Shown here: positions 1 through 7,670 of the stretch, in pieces
Layout of the letters: each line of letters starts with the position of its first letter
Position numbering within the stretch: the first letter of the stretch is position 1
Source: Flavobacteriales bacterium
Lineage (GTDB): Bacteria; Bacteroidota; Bacteroidia; Flavobacteriales_G; Salibacteraceae
Reading direction: 5' to 3'
Length of the DNA: 57,486 nucleotides
NCBI GenBank assembly: GCA_013204105.1
Contig: JABMOM010000007.1
Location: forward strand, 1 to 57,486
Position numbers and translations under genes: made by a program
The notes under the pieces: generated by a model
The model's database searches: none
The model's input: only the letters and a program-made list of their open reading frames with translations
Told to the model about the DNA's origin: nothing

Positions 1-121
1 AAATCTTTGATTTTAGAACTTCGAGAGTCCACGACCTCTTAAGAATCGAAGATTCTAACGAAGTCGGGATTAGAGCGCCATCGACGTTCTTTTGACCTTC
101 ATCCTTGCGATGAAAATATAT

Positions 122-196
122 GGTGGTTGTAGCTCAGTTGGTTAGAGCGCCTGATTGTGGTTCAGGAGGTCGTGGGTTCGAGACCCATCTTCCACC
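122..196 (+). tRNA. tRNA-His (anticodon GTG)
   Basis: Cloverleaf with D-stem GCTC/GAGC, anticodon stem CCTGA/TCAGG with loop TTGTGGT (anticodon GTG at 157-159) and T-arm GTGGG-TTCGAGA-CCCAT. The extra 5' G (122) faces discriminator C (196), the hallmark of tRNA-His. CCA is not encoded. The acceptor stem GTGGTTG/CTTCCAC leaves two adjacent T-T oppositions (127/191 and 128/190), which is odd for a housekeeping tRNA. It is followed at once by a strong terminator. Confidence 0.95.
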
Positions 197-208
197 CACC
201 GTACAGTA

Positions 209-240
209 AAGCCTGCTCTTCGGAGTAGGCTTTTTTATTT
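209..240 (+). terminator. Rho-independent terminator of tRNA-His
   Basis: A 10-bp stem, AAGCCTGCTC/GAGTAGGCTT (one G-U pair), is closed by a TTCG tetraloop and runs into a T-rich tail. Confidence 0.9.
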
Positions 241-250
241 CCCTCTAGAT

Positions 251-279
251 TTTGATTTCGACCGAGAAGAATAATTTCG
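251..279 (+). promoter_or_regulatory. Putative promoter for the small lipoprotein-terC pair
   Basis: TTTG (251-254) and TAATTTCG (272-279) resemble the Bacteroidota -33/-7 pattern TTTG...TAnnTTTG. The spacing is 17 nt, slightly short, and the -7 has C for T. It lies 34 nt upstream of the first gene. Confidence 0.4.
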
Positions 280-313
280 TGACCTTCGAGTTCTCAAAAG
301 AAACAGATTCCGC

Positions 314-523
314 ATGAAGTTCCTCACCCGTAGCTTACTCATTCTTTCTGTCAGTGTTACAATGAGCAGTTGCCTGGATTGCGCAGACTGTACAGAGTGT
401 TTTGACCCAGCCAATGATCAAGAACTTTGCTTTCGGGATAATCGGGACTACTATCGTGATCGTCGTGAATGGCGTGATGATGTCAATGCGTACGAGGCTG
501 CGTATGAATGCAAGTGCCGCTAG
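314..523 (+). CDS. Small cysteine-rich lipoprotein, unknown function
   Basis: A 69-residue product with a signal peptide (residues 1-19) ending in a lipobox-like MSSC, so C20 is the probable lipidated cysteine. The mature part is short, rich in Cys (CADCTEC and a terminal CKC) and then strongly charged (DNRDYYRDRREWRDD). I do not recognise a named family. The CxxC-type spacing could bind metal or form disulfides in the periplasm. The stop codon lies 2 nt before the terC start, so the two genes are probably co-transcribed. The predicted lipoprotein nature is a moderate inference, because position -3 is Met rather than Leu. Confidence 0.65.
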   Translation: MKFLTRSLLILSVSVTMSSCLDCADCTECFDPANDQELCFRDNRDYYRDRREWRDDVNAYEAAYECKCR

Positions 524-525
524 CG

Positions 526-1248
526 ATGGAAGTGTTTCTCCAGCCTGAAGCATGGATCGCACTGCTCACCCTGACCTTGCTGGAGATTGTATTGGGGATT
601 GATAACATCATCTTCATATCCATCATTTCCAATAAACTTCCTGAAGCTCAGCAGCCAAAGGCAAGAATGATCGGCCTCAGTTTGGCCCTTATCGTTCGGG
701 TGTTTATGTTGATGGGGATCTCTTGGCTGATCGGCCTTACAGACCCTTTGTTCTCCCTTTTCGGAATGGACTTCAGTGGGCGCAATTTGATATTATTGGG
801 GGGTGGTCTGTTTCTCTTAGCGAAAAGCACGACGGAGATTCACGCAAAAATGAATCAAATGGAACACGAAGAAACCTCTTCAAAGGCCAAGAATGCTTTC
901 GCGAGTATCATCTTTCAAATCGTTTTGCTCGATATCGTTTTCTCTTTTGACAGCATTCTTACAGCGGTTGGAATGTCGAATGATCTGCCCGTGATGATCG
1001 TTGCGGTGGTGATTGCAATGATCATCATGATGATCTTCGCAGGCCGCATCAGCGTTTTCATCAACGGTCAGCCTACGCTTCAAATTCTCGCCCTTTCTTT
1101 TCTCATTTTAATCGGATTCATGTTGATTGTAGAGGGCCTTCCCTTGCAAGAAATCCATGTTCCGAAGGGTTACATCTACTTCGCAGTATTCTTCTCCCTT
1201 GCGGTGGAAGCGCTGAATATGCGGATGCGGCGGAAGAAGAAAGGGTGA
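526..1248 (+). CDS. TerC family integral membrane protein
   Basis: A 240-residue polytopic membrane protein of the TerC family (tellurium-resistance TerC/Alx/YoaE type). These proteins are linked to metal-ion handling, in several bacteria Mn2+ efflux or metallation of exported proteins. The family hallmark, acidic residues inside membrane helices, is visible in EIVLGIDNIIF (E20, D26) and DIVFSFDSI (D136, D142). About seven hydrophobic segments are present, and the C-terminus is basic (RMRRKKKG), as expected for a cytoplasmic end. I chose ATG 526 because MEVFLQPEAW matches the usual TerC start; ATG 508 lies inside the upstream gene. The exact substrate cannot be read from sequence. Confidence 0.9.
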   Translation: MEVFLQPEAWIALLTLTLLEIVLGIDNIIFISIISNKLPEAQQPKARMIGLSLALIVRVFMLMGISWLIGLTDPLFSLFGMDFSGRNLILLGGGLFLLAKSTTEIHAKMNQMEHEETSSKAKNAFASIIFQIVLLDIVFSFDSILTAVGMSNDLPVMIVAVVIAMIIMMIFAGRISVFINGQPTLQILALSFLILIGFMLIVEGLPLQEIHVPKGYIYFAVFFSLAVEALNMRMRRKKKG

Positions 1249-1298
1249 TAATTGCAGGGATTTTTGCAATTTAGTCAGCCGAACTAAACCCATCCTGA

Positions 1299-2954
1299 GT
1301 GCCTACCCATATTGACCTTGAATTTTCTGATCAGTCTTTTGAGGACTGTGACAGCAGTGTGATCATCTCCATCACTGATTTGCACGGACGACATCAAGAG
1401 CGCGTTCGTCTTGGAGTGGTGCTTGCTGAAACACTTTATGAACGCATTGATAAGGGAGAAGGCGTTAATCTGGATATGCGATACGTGAAAGATTTTTCAC
1501 TGAAAAAGTATCGACAATCCAGGAAAGTGGGGGAAGATCAGGAAGTAGAGCTACAAGACTTTTCTGCTAGTTGGGCCTACTTTGATGGTATCGAACCGAC
1601 GGACTTGAGCCATGTGCGATTTACGGGGTCAGCCACTTCTTTTACGCATTGTTTGTTTGGCGATTGTCCGCTTTCTTTTTTCAATTCGAAGTTCCACGCC
1701 GACATTACAGACTTTTCACTCAGTCACTTCGGGGCAGGAGTGGCCAATTTTCAGTATGCAGAATTCAAGTCTAAATCGATCAATTTCGACCACGCCATTT
1801 TTGAATCGGGAGACGTTCACTTCGTCAATTGCGAATTTGGAGATTGCAAGGTGAGTTTCCGTGAAGTGAATTTCGGTGAAGGAAAGGTTGATTTCCATTA
1901 CACACGATTTGGGGAAGGTCCAATCACCTTTGATAAGTGCATTTTTGGGGGTGGAGAGGTTTCCTTCAAGCGCGTAGACTTCGGCGATGGAAAAGTGGAC
2001 TTCAAGCGCAGTCATTTTGGCGATGGAGAGATTGATTTCTCCGAAGCCGACTTCCGGGAGGGTAAAGTAATCTTCAGGTCAGCGATTTTCGGAGATGGCA
2101 ACATCAATTTCCAAGAATGCATCTCCCAGTCGGAATTCATTTTCGACAATGCAGAATTCGGTACGGGTAGTCTTTCGTTTTTCAGGTCTCAAGCAACTCG
2201 GCTTTCCTTCAGGCTTTGCCATTTTAACAACTACGTTGACCTGCGCGTAAAAGAGGTCAAGCAAATCGACCTTTCGCATACCATAGTGCGCGACATCATC
2301 GACTTGATGCCAACAGATAGTGCTCCTGTTCATATGGAGCAAATGCTGTTCAACGGCATGCGTAACCTTGGCCACCTCTACATTGACTGGGAACGAAATG
2401 ATGTGCTCAACTTGATCAATTCGCAAGTCGAGACTTCTAATCGTGAGAAATCACAGCAACTCCTCATCTTGAAGGAGACATACAATTCTACGGGTCGCTA
2501 TTCGGATGAAGACCGGGCATACGTTTCGTACAAGCGATTTGAACTAAAGGCAGACTTGGAATACTCGCTCAAGCATCGTCCAGGAAGTGCTATTTGGGCC
2601 TACCCAACGGCCTTTTTCAAGTGGTTGCTATTCGATAAGATCGGATTGTATGCAACCGAGCCCTTGCGCGTGCTTTTTTCGGTATCAGTGATCTACACGT
2701 TGTTCAGCCTGCTCTACCTGGTATTGCCGTTTGTAGCCGATACGTATATCGACACGGGAGGTGGAAGCGAATTAGCCGACTTGAATCCGGTCGCCAAAGC
2801 CTTCTATTACAGCGCCATCACCTTTCTCACCATTGGCTATGGTGAATTCTACCCCATTGGTGTCATGCGCTTCTTCGCGAGCGTTGAAGGCTACGTCGGG
2901 GTATTTTTGATGGGCTACTTCTCAGTCGCCTTTGTGCGCAAGGTGTTGAGGTGA
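1299..2954 (+). CDS. Beta-solenoid repeat protein fused to a two-TM potassium-channel pore
   Basis: A 551-residue product starting at GTG. Residues 1-105 form a non-repetitive N-terminal domain. Residues 108-298 hold about sixteen near-perfect 12-residue repeats of pattern F-G-x-G-x-[VI]-x-F-x-x-x-x, for example FGDGKVDFKRSH followed by FGDGEIDFSEAD. A helical linker follows. The C-terminal ~95 residues contain a hydrophobic helix (around 463-485), a pore helix, the K+ selectivity filter TIGYG (511-515) and a last membrane helix: an Ion_trans_2 type pore. It is probably an inner-membrane K+-selective channel with a cytoplasmic solenoid sensor. The repeats recall pentapeptide-repeat proteins, but the period is 12, not 5 or 20. 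Gating signal and assembly are unknown. Confidence 0.85.
   Translation: MPTHIDLEFSDQSFEDCDSSVIISITDLHGRHQERVRLGVVLAETLYERIDKGEGVNLDMRYVKDFSLKKYRQSRKVGEDQEVELQDFSASWAYFDGIEPTDLSHVRFTGSATSFTHCLFGDCPLSFFNSKFHADITDFSLSHFGAGVANFQYAEFKSKSINFDHAIFESGDVHFVNCEFGDCKVSFREVNFGEGKVDFHYTRFGEGPITFDKCIFGGGEVSFKRVDFGDGKVDFKRSHFGDGEIDFSEADFREGKVIFRSAIFGDGNINFQECISQSEFIFDNAEFGTGSLSFFRSQATRLSFRLCHFNNYVDLRVKEVKQIDLSHTIVRDIIDLMPTDSAPVHMEQMLFNGMRNLGHLYIDWERNDVLNLINSQVETSNREKSQQLLILKETYNSTGRYSDEDRAYVSYKRFELKADLEYSLKHRPGSAIWAYPTAFFKWLLFDKIGLYATEPLRVLFSVSVIYTLFSLLYLVLPFVADTYIDTGGGSELADLNPVAKAFYYSAITFLTIGYGEFYPIGVMRFFASVEGYVGVFLMGYFSVAFVRKVLR
1620..2192 (+). repeat. 36-bp coding repeats (12-residue units)
   Basis: Fourteen consecutive 12-codon units begin at residue 108 of the channel gene. 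A degenerate 11-codon unit and one final 12-codon unit follow. DNA identity between units is moderate (recurring words such as ttcggngatgga), so the array is old or kept at protein level rather than freshly duplicated. Confidence 0.85.
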
Positions 2955-2961
2955 TCCGAGG

Positions 2962-4152
2962 TTAAGCCCTGCGACGCTGCTCGTTCAGGAAGTTTCTTAG
3001 ATCCTCTGCTTCTCGCTGGTCACCGCCCTTGAAGGCGTCGTTGCCTTGAACGGTATTCAGGTATTCGTCTGCCTTGTCAAAGTCTTCGAGAATGATGTGG
3101 ATCAAGGCTAGGTTGATGTAGATACCGGCGCCGACCTTGTTATTGACCCGTGCCTTTTTATCTACTAAGTCAAGCGCTCCGAGCTCCTCATTCCACGTGG
3201 CGATGGCCTCTGTTAGTTTGCCTTTGGCATTGTCTTCATTGATGGATAGCTCTTGCAGCCCTTGCTGAGCTTGAAGGGATGCCTTGTCCAAAGCAGAATA
3301 ATCAAGTTTCTTTCCTTTCGCCGTGTAAATTGGGTCGATCCGCTCGTTCCATCCGTAACCCAGTTCGCTGTTCAGTTGATTTGAAATGTCTGCCATTATC
3401 AGGTTTCTCGCCGTCATTTTTTGAGCGTCCAACCAGCTGCTATACCCACCCGTGTTCATGAATTGGTCGTAAGACGGGCGGTCCATTTTCTGGGTAGAAT
3501 AGGTCAGTACATTGTCGGCCAGTTGCGATGAAATCTGCATGACCTGCTGTCCATTCTGATCGGTAACCCGTACATCCATTGGAATTTTAATCGTCGCTGT
3601 TTTGTACCATTTTTCATTCGAAGCAGCCTCTTTCTCAATGACGATGTAATTGGGCATGGTGATGGCTATTGTATATCCTCCGCTGTTGACCTTGTTAAAT
3701 CCTTGAAGATCGATTCCGCTCATCAACTCCCCATCTGAAGGAATGTCATTTCTAATCTGAGGTTCTGGGATATATCTGCGCTCAACGTAGCGCTTTTCCG
3801 GTTTGCCATCATCATCGAGCAAAATGCCCGAAAGAATTTTCGCACCGGCACCTTGATCGTTATAGGCTTCAAGCGCTGCGGCGTATTCTTCGTCGGCCGC
3901 CTTCCTGTCGACTTCATATTCTTCATCAGCCTTCTTGTTGGCCTCATCAAAGGCAGCCATTTCGGCAAAGTAGGATTCTGCAAAAGGAATGTTCACCGAC
4001 ACGCTGTAGCTCCTATTTGCTTCAGGAGTTTTGGTGAGGGGTTTTCGAAAATAACTGTAGTTGGTTTTGTCGCTGGAAGCGCGTTGACCAAACGTCGGAA
4101 GGTTGATTGCGAAGAGCAGTAAGATGCTGATGAGGAAGGAGAATCGTAACAT
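2962..4152 (-). CDS. Secreted protein of unknown function with a C-terminal TPR-like hairpin
   Basis: A 396-residue protein with a clear signal peptide, MLRFSFLISILLLFAINLPT, ending near FGQ; the start at 4152 was chosen for this reason over the longer open frame to 4209. The mature protein has a short charged helical stretch rich in E, A, D and K (NKKADEEYEVDRKAADEEY) and a middle region with beta character. Its C-terminal ~60 residues (YINLALIHIILEDFDKADEYL) look like one or two TPR helices. I do not recognise a family. Likely periplasmic or outer-membrane associated. It is convergent with the channel gene (stops 7 nt apart). Confidence 0.75.
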   Translation of the reverse strand: MLRFSFLISILLLFAINLPTFGQRASSDKTNYSYFRKPLTKTPEANRSYSVSVNIPFAESYFAEMAAFDEANKKADEEYEVDRKAADEEYAAALEAYNDQGAGAKILSGILLDDDGKPEKRYVERRYIPEPQIRNDIPSDGELMSGIDLQGFNKVNSGGYTIAITMPNYIVIEKEAASNEKWYKTATIKIPMDVRVTDQNGQQVMQISSQLADNVLTYSTQKMDRPSYDQFMNTGGYSSWLDAQKMTARNLIMADISNQLNSELGYGWNERIDPIYTAKGKKLDYSALDKASLQAQQGLQELSINEDNAKGKLTEAIATWNEELGALDLVDKKARVNNKVGAGIYINLALIHIILEDFDKADEYLNTVQGNDAFKGGDQREAEDLRNFLNEQRRRA

Positions 4153-4342
4153 GGTGGGTAGGTTGATTTGGTGTTGATGGTTGGCTTGAAATTTCTCTGC
4201 GCCAAGCAATATTATTCAAAGAGCGTTACAATGACAAAGCTTTATCTCATCGCACGCATCGGCACGGGCTTAAATGCCTCCTGAGTTTTGAAGCTTCAAC
4301 TTTCGGATTCGGCATCTCGTTGGATTGCACGCAGGCCTTCTT

Positions 4343-4378
4343 TTTGACATCTTGAAAAGGGTAAAGCTTTTACCTTTG
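4343..4378 (+). promoter_or_regulatory. Putative promoter of the thrS-infC-rpmI-rplT operon
   Basis: TACCTTTG at 4371-4378 is an exact match to the Bacteroidota -7 box TAnnTTTG, 34 nt before the thrS start. A TTTG at 4343-4346 is a possible -33 box, but the 24-nt spacing is longer than the usual ~19-21. Confidence 0.55.
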
Positions 4379-4412
4379 CCGCCCTTTAGGAAGAATTAAA
4401 CAGTCCAAAGAA

Positions 4413-6353
4413 ATGAGCAATATCAACATCACATTGCCCGATGGTTCGGTGAAGGAATACCCAAAGGGTAGCACTGCACTCGACATCGCGCGATCGATCA
4501 GCGAAGGCTTGGCACGCAATGTTTTGTCAGCCAAGGTCAACGGTAAAGTGTGGGATGCCACGCGCACCATCGAGGACGACGCTACCTTGACATTGCTCAC
4601 GTGGAATGATGAAGAGGGTAAGTCTACCATGTGGCACAGCTCAGCTCACTTGATGGCGGAGGCGCTTGAATCTTTCTATCCAGGTATCAAGTTGGCCATT
4701 GGTCCACCCATTGAAAATGGGTTCTATTACGACATCGACTTCATGGAGCATTCCTTTTCTGAAGAGGACTTGCCCAAGGTGGAGAAGAAGATGCTGGAAT
4801 TGGCAAGGGAGAAGAACGAATTCATCCGCAAAGAAGTTTCAAAAGCAGACGCGCTGTCGTTCTACAAAGAGCGCAACGACCCGTACAAGTTGGAGATGAT
4901 CAACGACCTCGAAGATGGGGAGATCACGTTTTATACCCAAGGTGGGTTCACCGACCTATGTCGTGGGCCACACATCCCAACTACGGGATACATCAAGGCC
5001 GTGAAATTGCTTTCTGTAGCGGGTGCTTACTGGCGTGGCGATGAGAAGAATCCAATGCTCACACGGATCTACGGCGTCACCTTCCCAAAGCAAAAGGAGC
5101 TAGAAGAGTACCTCGAAATGCTCGAGGAGGCGAAAAAGCGTGACCACCGAAAGTTGGGGAAGGAGCTCGAGCTTTTCACCTTTGATGATGACGTCGGGCC
5201 AGGTCTTCCATTATGGTTGCCAAAAGGCGCCTTCTTGATCGAACAATTGGAGGAATTAGCGAAGAAAACGGAGCGAAAGGCAGGATACCAGCGGGTGAAA
5301 TCACCGCACATTGCCAAAGAGCAACTCTACTTGACCAGCGGTCACTTGCCGTATTACAAGGAGAGCATGTTCCCACCTATGGAATTGGATGGGGGGACGT
5401 ACTACTTGAAGGCGATGAACTGCCCGCATCACCACAAGATCTTTGACGCATTGCCCAAGAGCTATAAAGATCTTCCGTATCGGCTTGCTGAATATGGTAC
5501 TTGCTATCGCTATGAGAAATCGGGCGAGCTGTTTGGCTTGATGCGCGTGCGAAGTCTGCAGATGAACGACGCCCACATCTATTGCACCAAAGCGCAATTT
5601 GAGGATGAGTTCAAGGCGGTGAACGACATGTACTTGAAGTACTTCAGGATCTTCGGTATAGACAAATACGTGATGCGCTTTTCTACGCACGATCCAGCGC
5701 GATTGGGCAAGAAGTACGTTGACCGACCTGAGTTGTGGAAAGAGACTGAAGACATGGTGCGCAGGGTGTTGATCGATTCAGGCATTCCGTACAAGGAAGT
5801 AGCGGATGAAGCGGCGTTTTACGGTCCCAAGATCGATGTGCAGGTTTACAGTGCCATTGGTAAGGAGTTTACGCTGGCCACCAATCAGGTAGATTTCGCC
5901 CAACCGTTGAGCTTCAATCTTACGTTCACCAATGCCAGCAACGAACAAGAGCATCCAATTGTCATTCACCGCGCCCCGCTTGGGACGCATGAGCGATTCA
6001 TCGGATTCTTGATTGAGCATTACGCAGGCAAGTTTCCACTTTGGTTGACGCCTGAGCAAGTGCGCATTTTACCGATCAGTGAAAAATTCAATGAGGGATG
6101 CAAAAACATTTTACAATCCCTTGAAAATTACGATATTCGCGCCTCCATTGACGACCGTGGTGAGAAAGTAGGTAAGAAAATCCGTGATGCGGAGCTCGCC
6201 AAGGTTCCCATCATGTTGATCATCGGAGAGAAAGAATTGGAAGAGGGAAAGGTTTCCGTAAGGAAGCAAGGTGAAGGAGATCAAGGAACGATGGACGTTA
6301 CAGAGTTCGCTAAGTTCATTGAGAACGAAGTGAAACAACAGTTGGAAGTTTAA
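4413..6353 (+). CDS. thrS: Threonyl-tRNA synthetase
   Basis: A 646-residue class II aminoacyl-tRNA synthetase that charges tRNA-Thr in the cytoplasm. The domain order is canonical: TGS domain (1-62), editing domain with H75xxxH79 (WHSSAHL) and CRGPH, then the catalytic core. The core has C337 in AMNCPHH (zinc ligand), motif 2 CYRYEKSGELFGLMRVR, the NDAHIYC histidine and IHRAPLGTHERF. The C-terminal anticodon-binding domain begins near LTPEQVRILPIS. Length is normal for the family. It is followed by infC with only 15 nt between the thrS stop and the proposed infC start, so the two belong to one translation operon with rpmI and rplT. Confidence 0.97.
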   Translation: MSNINITLPDGSVKEYPKGSTALDIARSISEGLARNVLSAKVNGKVWDATRTIEDDATLTLLTWNDEEGKSTMWHSSAHLMAEALESFYPGIKLAIGPPIENGFYYDIDFMEHSFSEEDLPKVEKKMLELAREKNEFIRKEVSKADALSFYKERNDPYKLEMINDLEDGEITFYTQGGFTDLCRGPHIPTTGYIKAVKLLSVAGAYWRGDEKNPMLTRIYGVTFPKQKELEEYLEMLEEAKKRDHRKLGKELELFTFDDDVGPGLPLWLPKGAFLIEQLEELAKKTERKAGYQRVKSPHIAKEQLYLTSGHLPYYKESMFPPMELDGGTYYLKAMNCPHHHKIFDALPKSYKDLPYRLAEYGTCYRYEKSGELFGLMRVRSLQMNDAHIYCTKAQFEDEFKAVNDMYLKYFRIFGIDKYVMRFSTHDPARLGKKYVDRPELWKETEDMVRRVLIDSGIPYKEVADEAAFYGPKIDVQVYSAIGKEFTLATNQVDFAQPLSFNLTFTNASNEQEHPIVIHRAPLGTHERFIGFLIEHYAGKFPLWLTPEQVRILPISEKFNEGCKNILQSLENYDIRASIDDRGEKVGKKIRDAELAKVPIMLIIGEKELEEGKVSVRKQGEGDQGTMDVTEFAKFIENEVKQQLEV

Positions 6354-6368
6354 TTAATAAGAGTAGAT

Positions 6369-6911
6369 ATTAGAAAACCTTATAGAAGACCGCAGAGAAG
6401 GGAGCCTGAGCACCAGATCAATGAGAACATCAGGGCCCCGAAAGTCAGAGTAGTTGGAGACGGTGGCGAGCCACAGGTGCTTTCTGCTAGTGAAGCATTG
6501 GAGGAAGCCAGAAATCAAGGTCTTGACCTTGTCATGATTTCGGAGAAGGCGGATCCGCCGGTGGTGAAGATTTTGGATTACAAGAAATTCTTGTATGACC
6601 AGAAGAAGAAGGCCAAGGAGATCAAGAACAAGGCCCAAAAGGTTGTCGTAAAGGAGATCAGATTTGGACCCAATACGGATGAGCATGATTACGAGTTCAA
6701 GAAGAAGCATGCCATCAAGTTCTTGGAAGAAGGGTCAAAGATCAAGGCGTTTGTGTTCTTTAAAGGAAGATCGATACTCTTCAAGGATAAAGGAGAGATT
6801 CTCTTGCTCAAGCTCGCTACGGAAGTGGAAGAGCTCGGGATTGTAGAGCAGATGCCAAAATTGGAGGGTAAGCGTATGATTATGATGCTGGCTCCGAAGA
6901 AGAAGAAATAA
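6369..6911 (+). CDS. infC: Translation initiation factor IF-3, non-AUG start
   Basis: A 180-residue IF-3, which binds the 30S subunit, keeps subunits apart and checks the start codon. The reading frame with the typical basic N-terminus (RKPYRRPQRREPEHQINENI) and core (APKVRVVGDGGEPQVLSASEAL) begins upstream of any ATG, GTG or TTG. The first plausible in-frame initiation codon is ATT at 6369; an ATA lies at 6357. AUU is the classical infC start in enterobacteria, where IF-3 represses its own translation through it. The frame stays open back to the thrS stop, so a longer start cannot be excluded. The first conventional start (GTG 6477) would remove about 36 conserved residues. The C-terminal domain ends EGKRMIMMLAPKKKK. 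Confidence 0.93.
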   Translation: MRKPYRRPQRREPEHQINENIRAPKVRVVGDGGEPQVLSASEALEEARNQGLDLVMISEKADPPVVKILDYKKFLYDQKKKAKEIKNKAQKVVVKEIRFGPNTDEHDYEFKKKHAIKFLEEGSKIKAFVFFKGRSILFKDKGEILLLKLATEVEELGIVEQMPKLEGKRMIMMLAPKKKK

Positions 6912-6942
6912 GATTCATCAATTGTTCAATAAATAGGAAGCG

Positions 6943-7140
6943 ATGCCTAAAATGAAGACCAACTCCAGTGCTAAGAAGCGATTTCGCTTTACAGGTTCTG
7001 GAAAGATCAAGCGTAAGCACGCGTTCAAGAGTCACATCCTGACGAAAAAGTCGAAAGACAGAAAGCGTAGGTTGACGAAAACAACGCTCGTGCATCCCGC
7101 AGACCGTGAGAATATTTTGAAACTCATGGCAATGAAGTAA
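6943..7140 (+). CDS. rpmI: 50S ribosomal protein bL35
   Basis: A 65-residue, very basic protein with the typical bL35 start [20 protein letters not shown] and the [20 protein letters not shown] core. It is part of the large ribosomal subunit. Length is normal. It lies 31 nt after infC and 99 nt before rplT, the conserved IF-3/L35/L20 order. Confidence 0.97.
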   Translation: MPKMKTNSSAKKRFRFTGSGKIKRKHAFKSHILTKKSKDRKRRLTKTTLVHPADRENILKLMAMK

Positions 7141-7145
7141 TGGTT

Positions 7146-7165
7146 TGTTCATCGCAAGATGAACA
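7146..7165 (+). promoter_or_regulatory. GNRA hairpin between rpmI and rplT
   Basis: A perfect 8-bp stem, TGTTCATC/GATGAACA, is capped by a GCAA tetraloop and starts 6 nt after the rpmI stop. No T-run follows, so it is not a normal terminator. It may be an mRNA stability or processing element, or part of an L20 autoregulatory site (inference). Confidence 0.45.
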
Positions 7166-7239
7166 TTGTGTTTAACCCGGTTGTGAGTCTTAAGTCCCAA
7201 AAACAATAAGGGCGCTTCCAACTAAAAACAAAAGAAGAA

Positions 7240-7584
7240 ATGCCAAGATCAGTAAACAGTGTAGCGTCGAGAGCAAGACGCAAGAAAATCATGAAGCAGG
7301 CCAAAGGATACTTTGGTCGCCGTAAGAATGTTTGGACCGTAGCGAAGAATGCTGTAGAGAAAGGAATGCAGTATGCTTACGTAGGTCGCAAGCACAAGAA
7401 AAGAAACTTCCGTAGCCTTTGGATCCAACGTATCAATGCAGGTGCTCGTGAGCACGGCATGTCCTACAGTGAGTTCATGGGTAAACTCAGTAAAAGTGGA
7501 ATCGAGCTCAACCGTAAGGTGCTCGCAGACCTCGCTATGAACCACCCAGAGGCGTTCAAAGCAGTAATTGGGAAAGTGAAGTAA
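7240..7584 (+). CDS. rplT: 50S ribosomal protein bL20
   Basis: A 114-residue basic protein with the canonical bL20 sequence: [32 protein letters not shown] and the C-terminal globular part [20 protein letters not shown]. It is needed early in 50S assembly and in many bacteria represses its own operon by binding mRNA. It is the last gene of the operon; a strong terminator follows 26 nt after the stop. Confidence 0.97.
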   Translation: MPRSVNSVASRARRKKIMKQAKGYFGRRKNVWTVAKNAVEKGMQYAYVGRKHKKRNFRSLWIQRINAGAREHGMSYSEFMGKLSKSGIELNRKVLADLAMNHPEAFKAVIGKVK

Positions 7585-7610
7585 TACACCAAGAACATTG
7601 ATGATGAAAG

Positions 7611-7636
7611 AAAGGGGGCTTATGGCCCCCTTTTTT
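7611..7636 (+). terminator. Terminator of the thrS-rplT operon
   Basis: AAAGGGGGC (7611-7619) pairs with GCCCCCTTT (7625-7633), loop TTATG, followed by a T-run. Confidence 0.92.
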
Positions 7637-7638
7637 GT

Positions 7639-7646
7639 TAATTTCG
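7639..7646 (+). promoter_or_regulatory. Putative -7 box of the OmpL47-repeat gene
   Basis: TAATTTCG, one mismatch from TAnnTTTG, lies 24 nt before the start at 7671 and immediately after the rplT terminator. No convincing -33 box is visible. Confidence 0.35.
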
Positions 7647-7670
7647 TTAGCTAAACTACAAGAACCTGTG

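Noticed and set aside
1-121. Promoter or gene end before tRNA-His
   Set aside because: Only a weak 6-bp inverted repeat (AGAATC/GATTCT) and no convincing TAnnTTTG box or reading frame.
1620-2192. Repeat array in the channel gene as an assembly artefact
   Set aside because: Units differ at many bases while keeping the same residue pattern, so they are real coding repeats.
5301-5690. 129-residue minus-strand frame inside thrS
   Set aside because: Antisense shadow of a strongly conserved gene, no start context or neighbours to support it.
6477-6911. infC starting at GTG 6477
   Set aside because: It would remove the conserved IF-3 N-terminal segment (EHQINENIRAPKVRVVGD), which is clearly encoded upstream.
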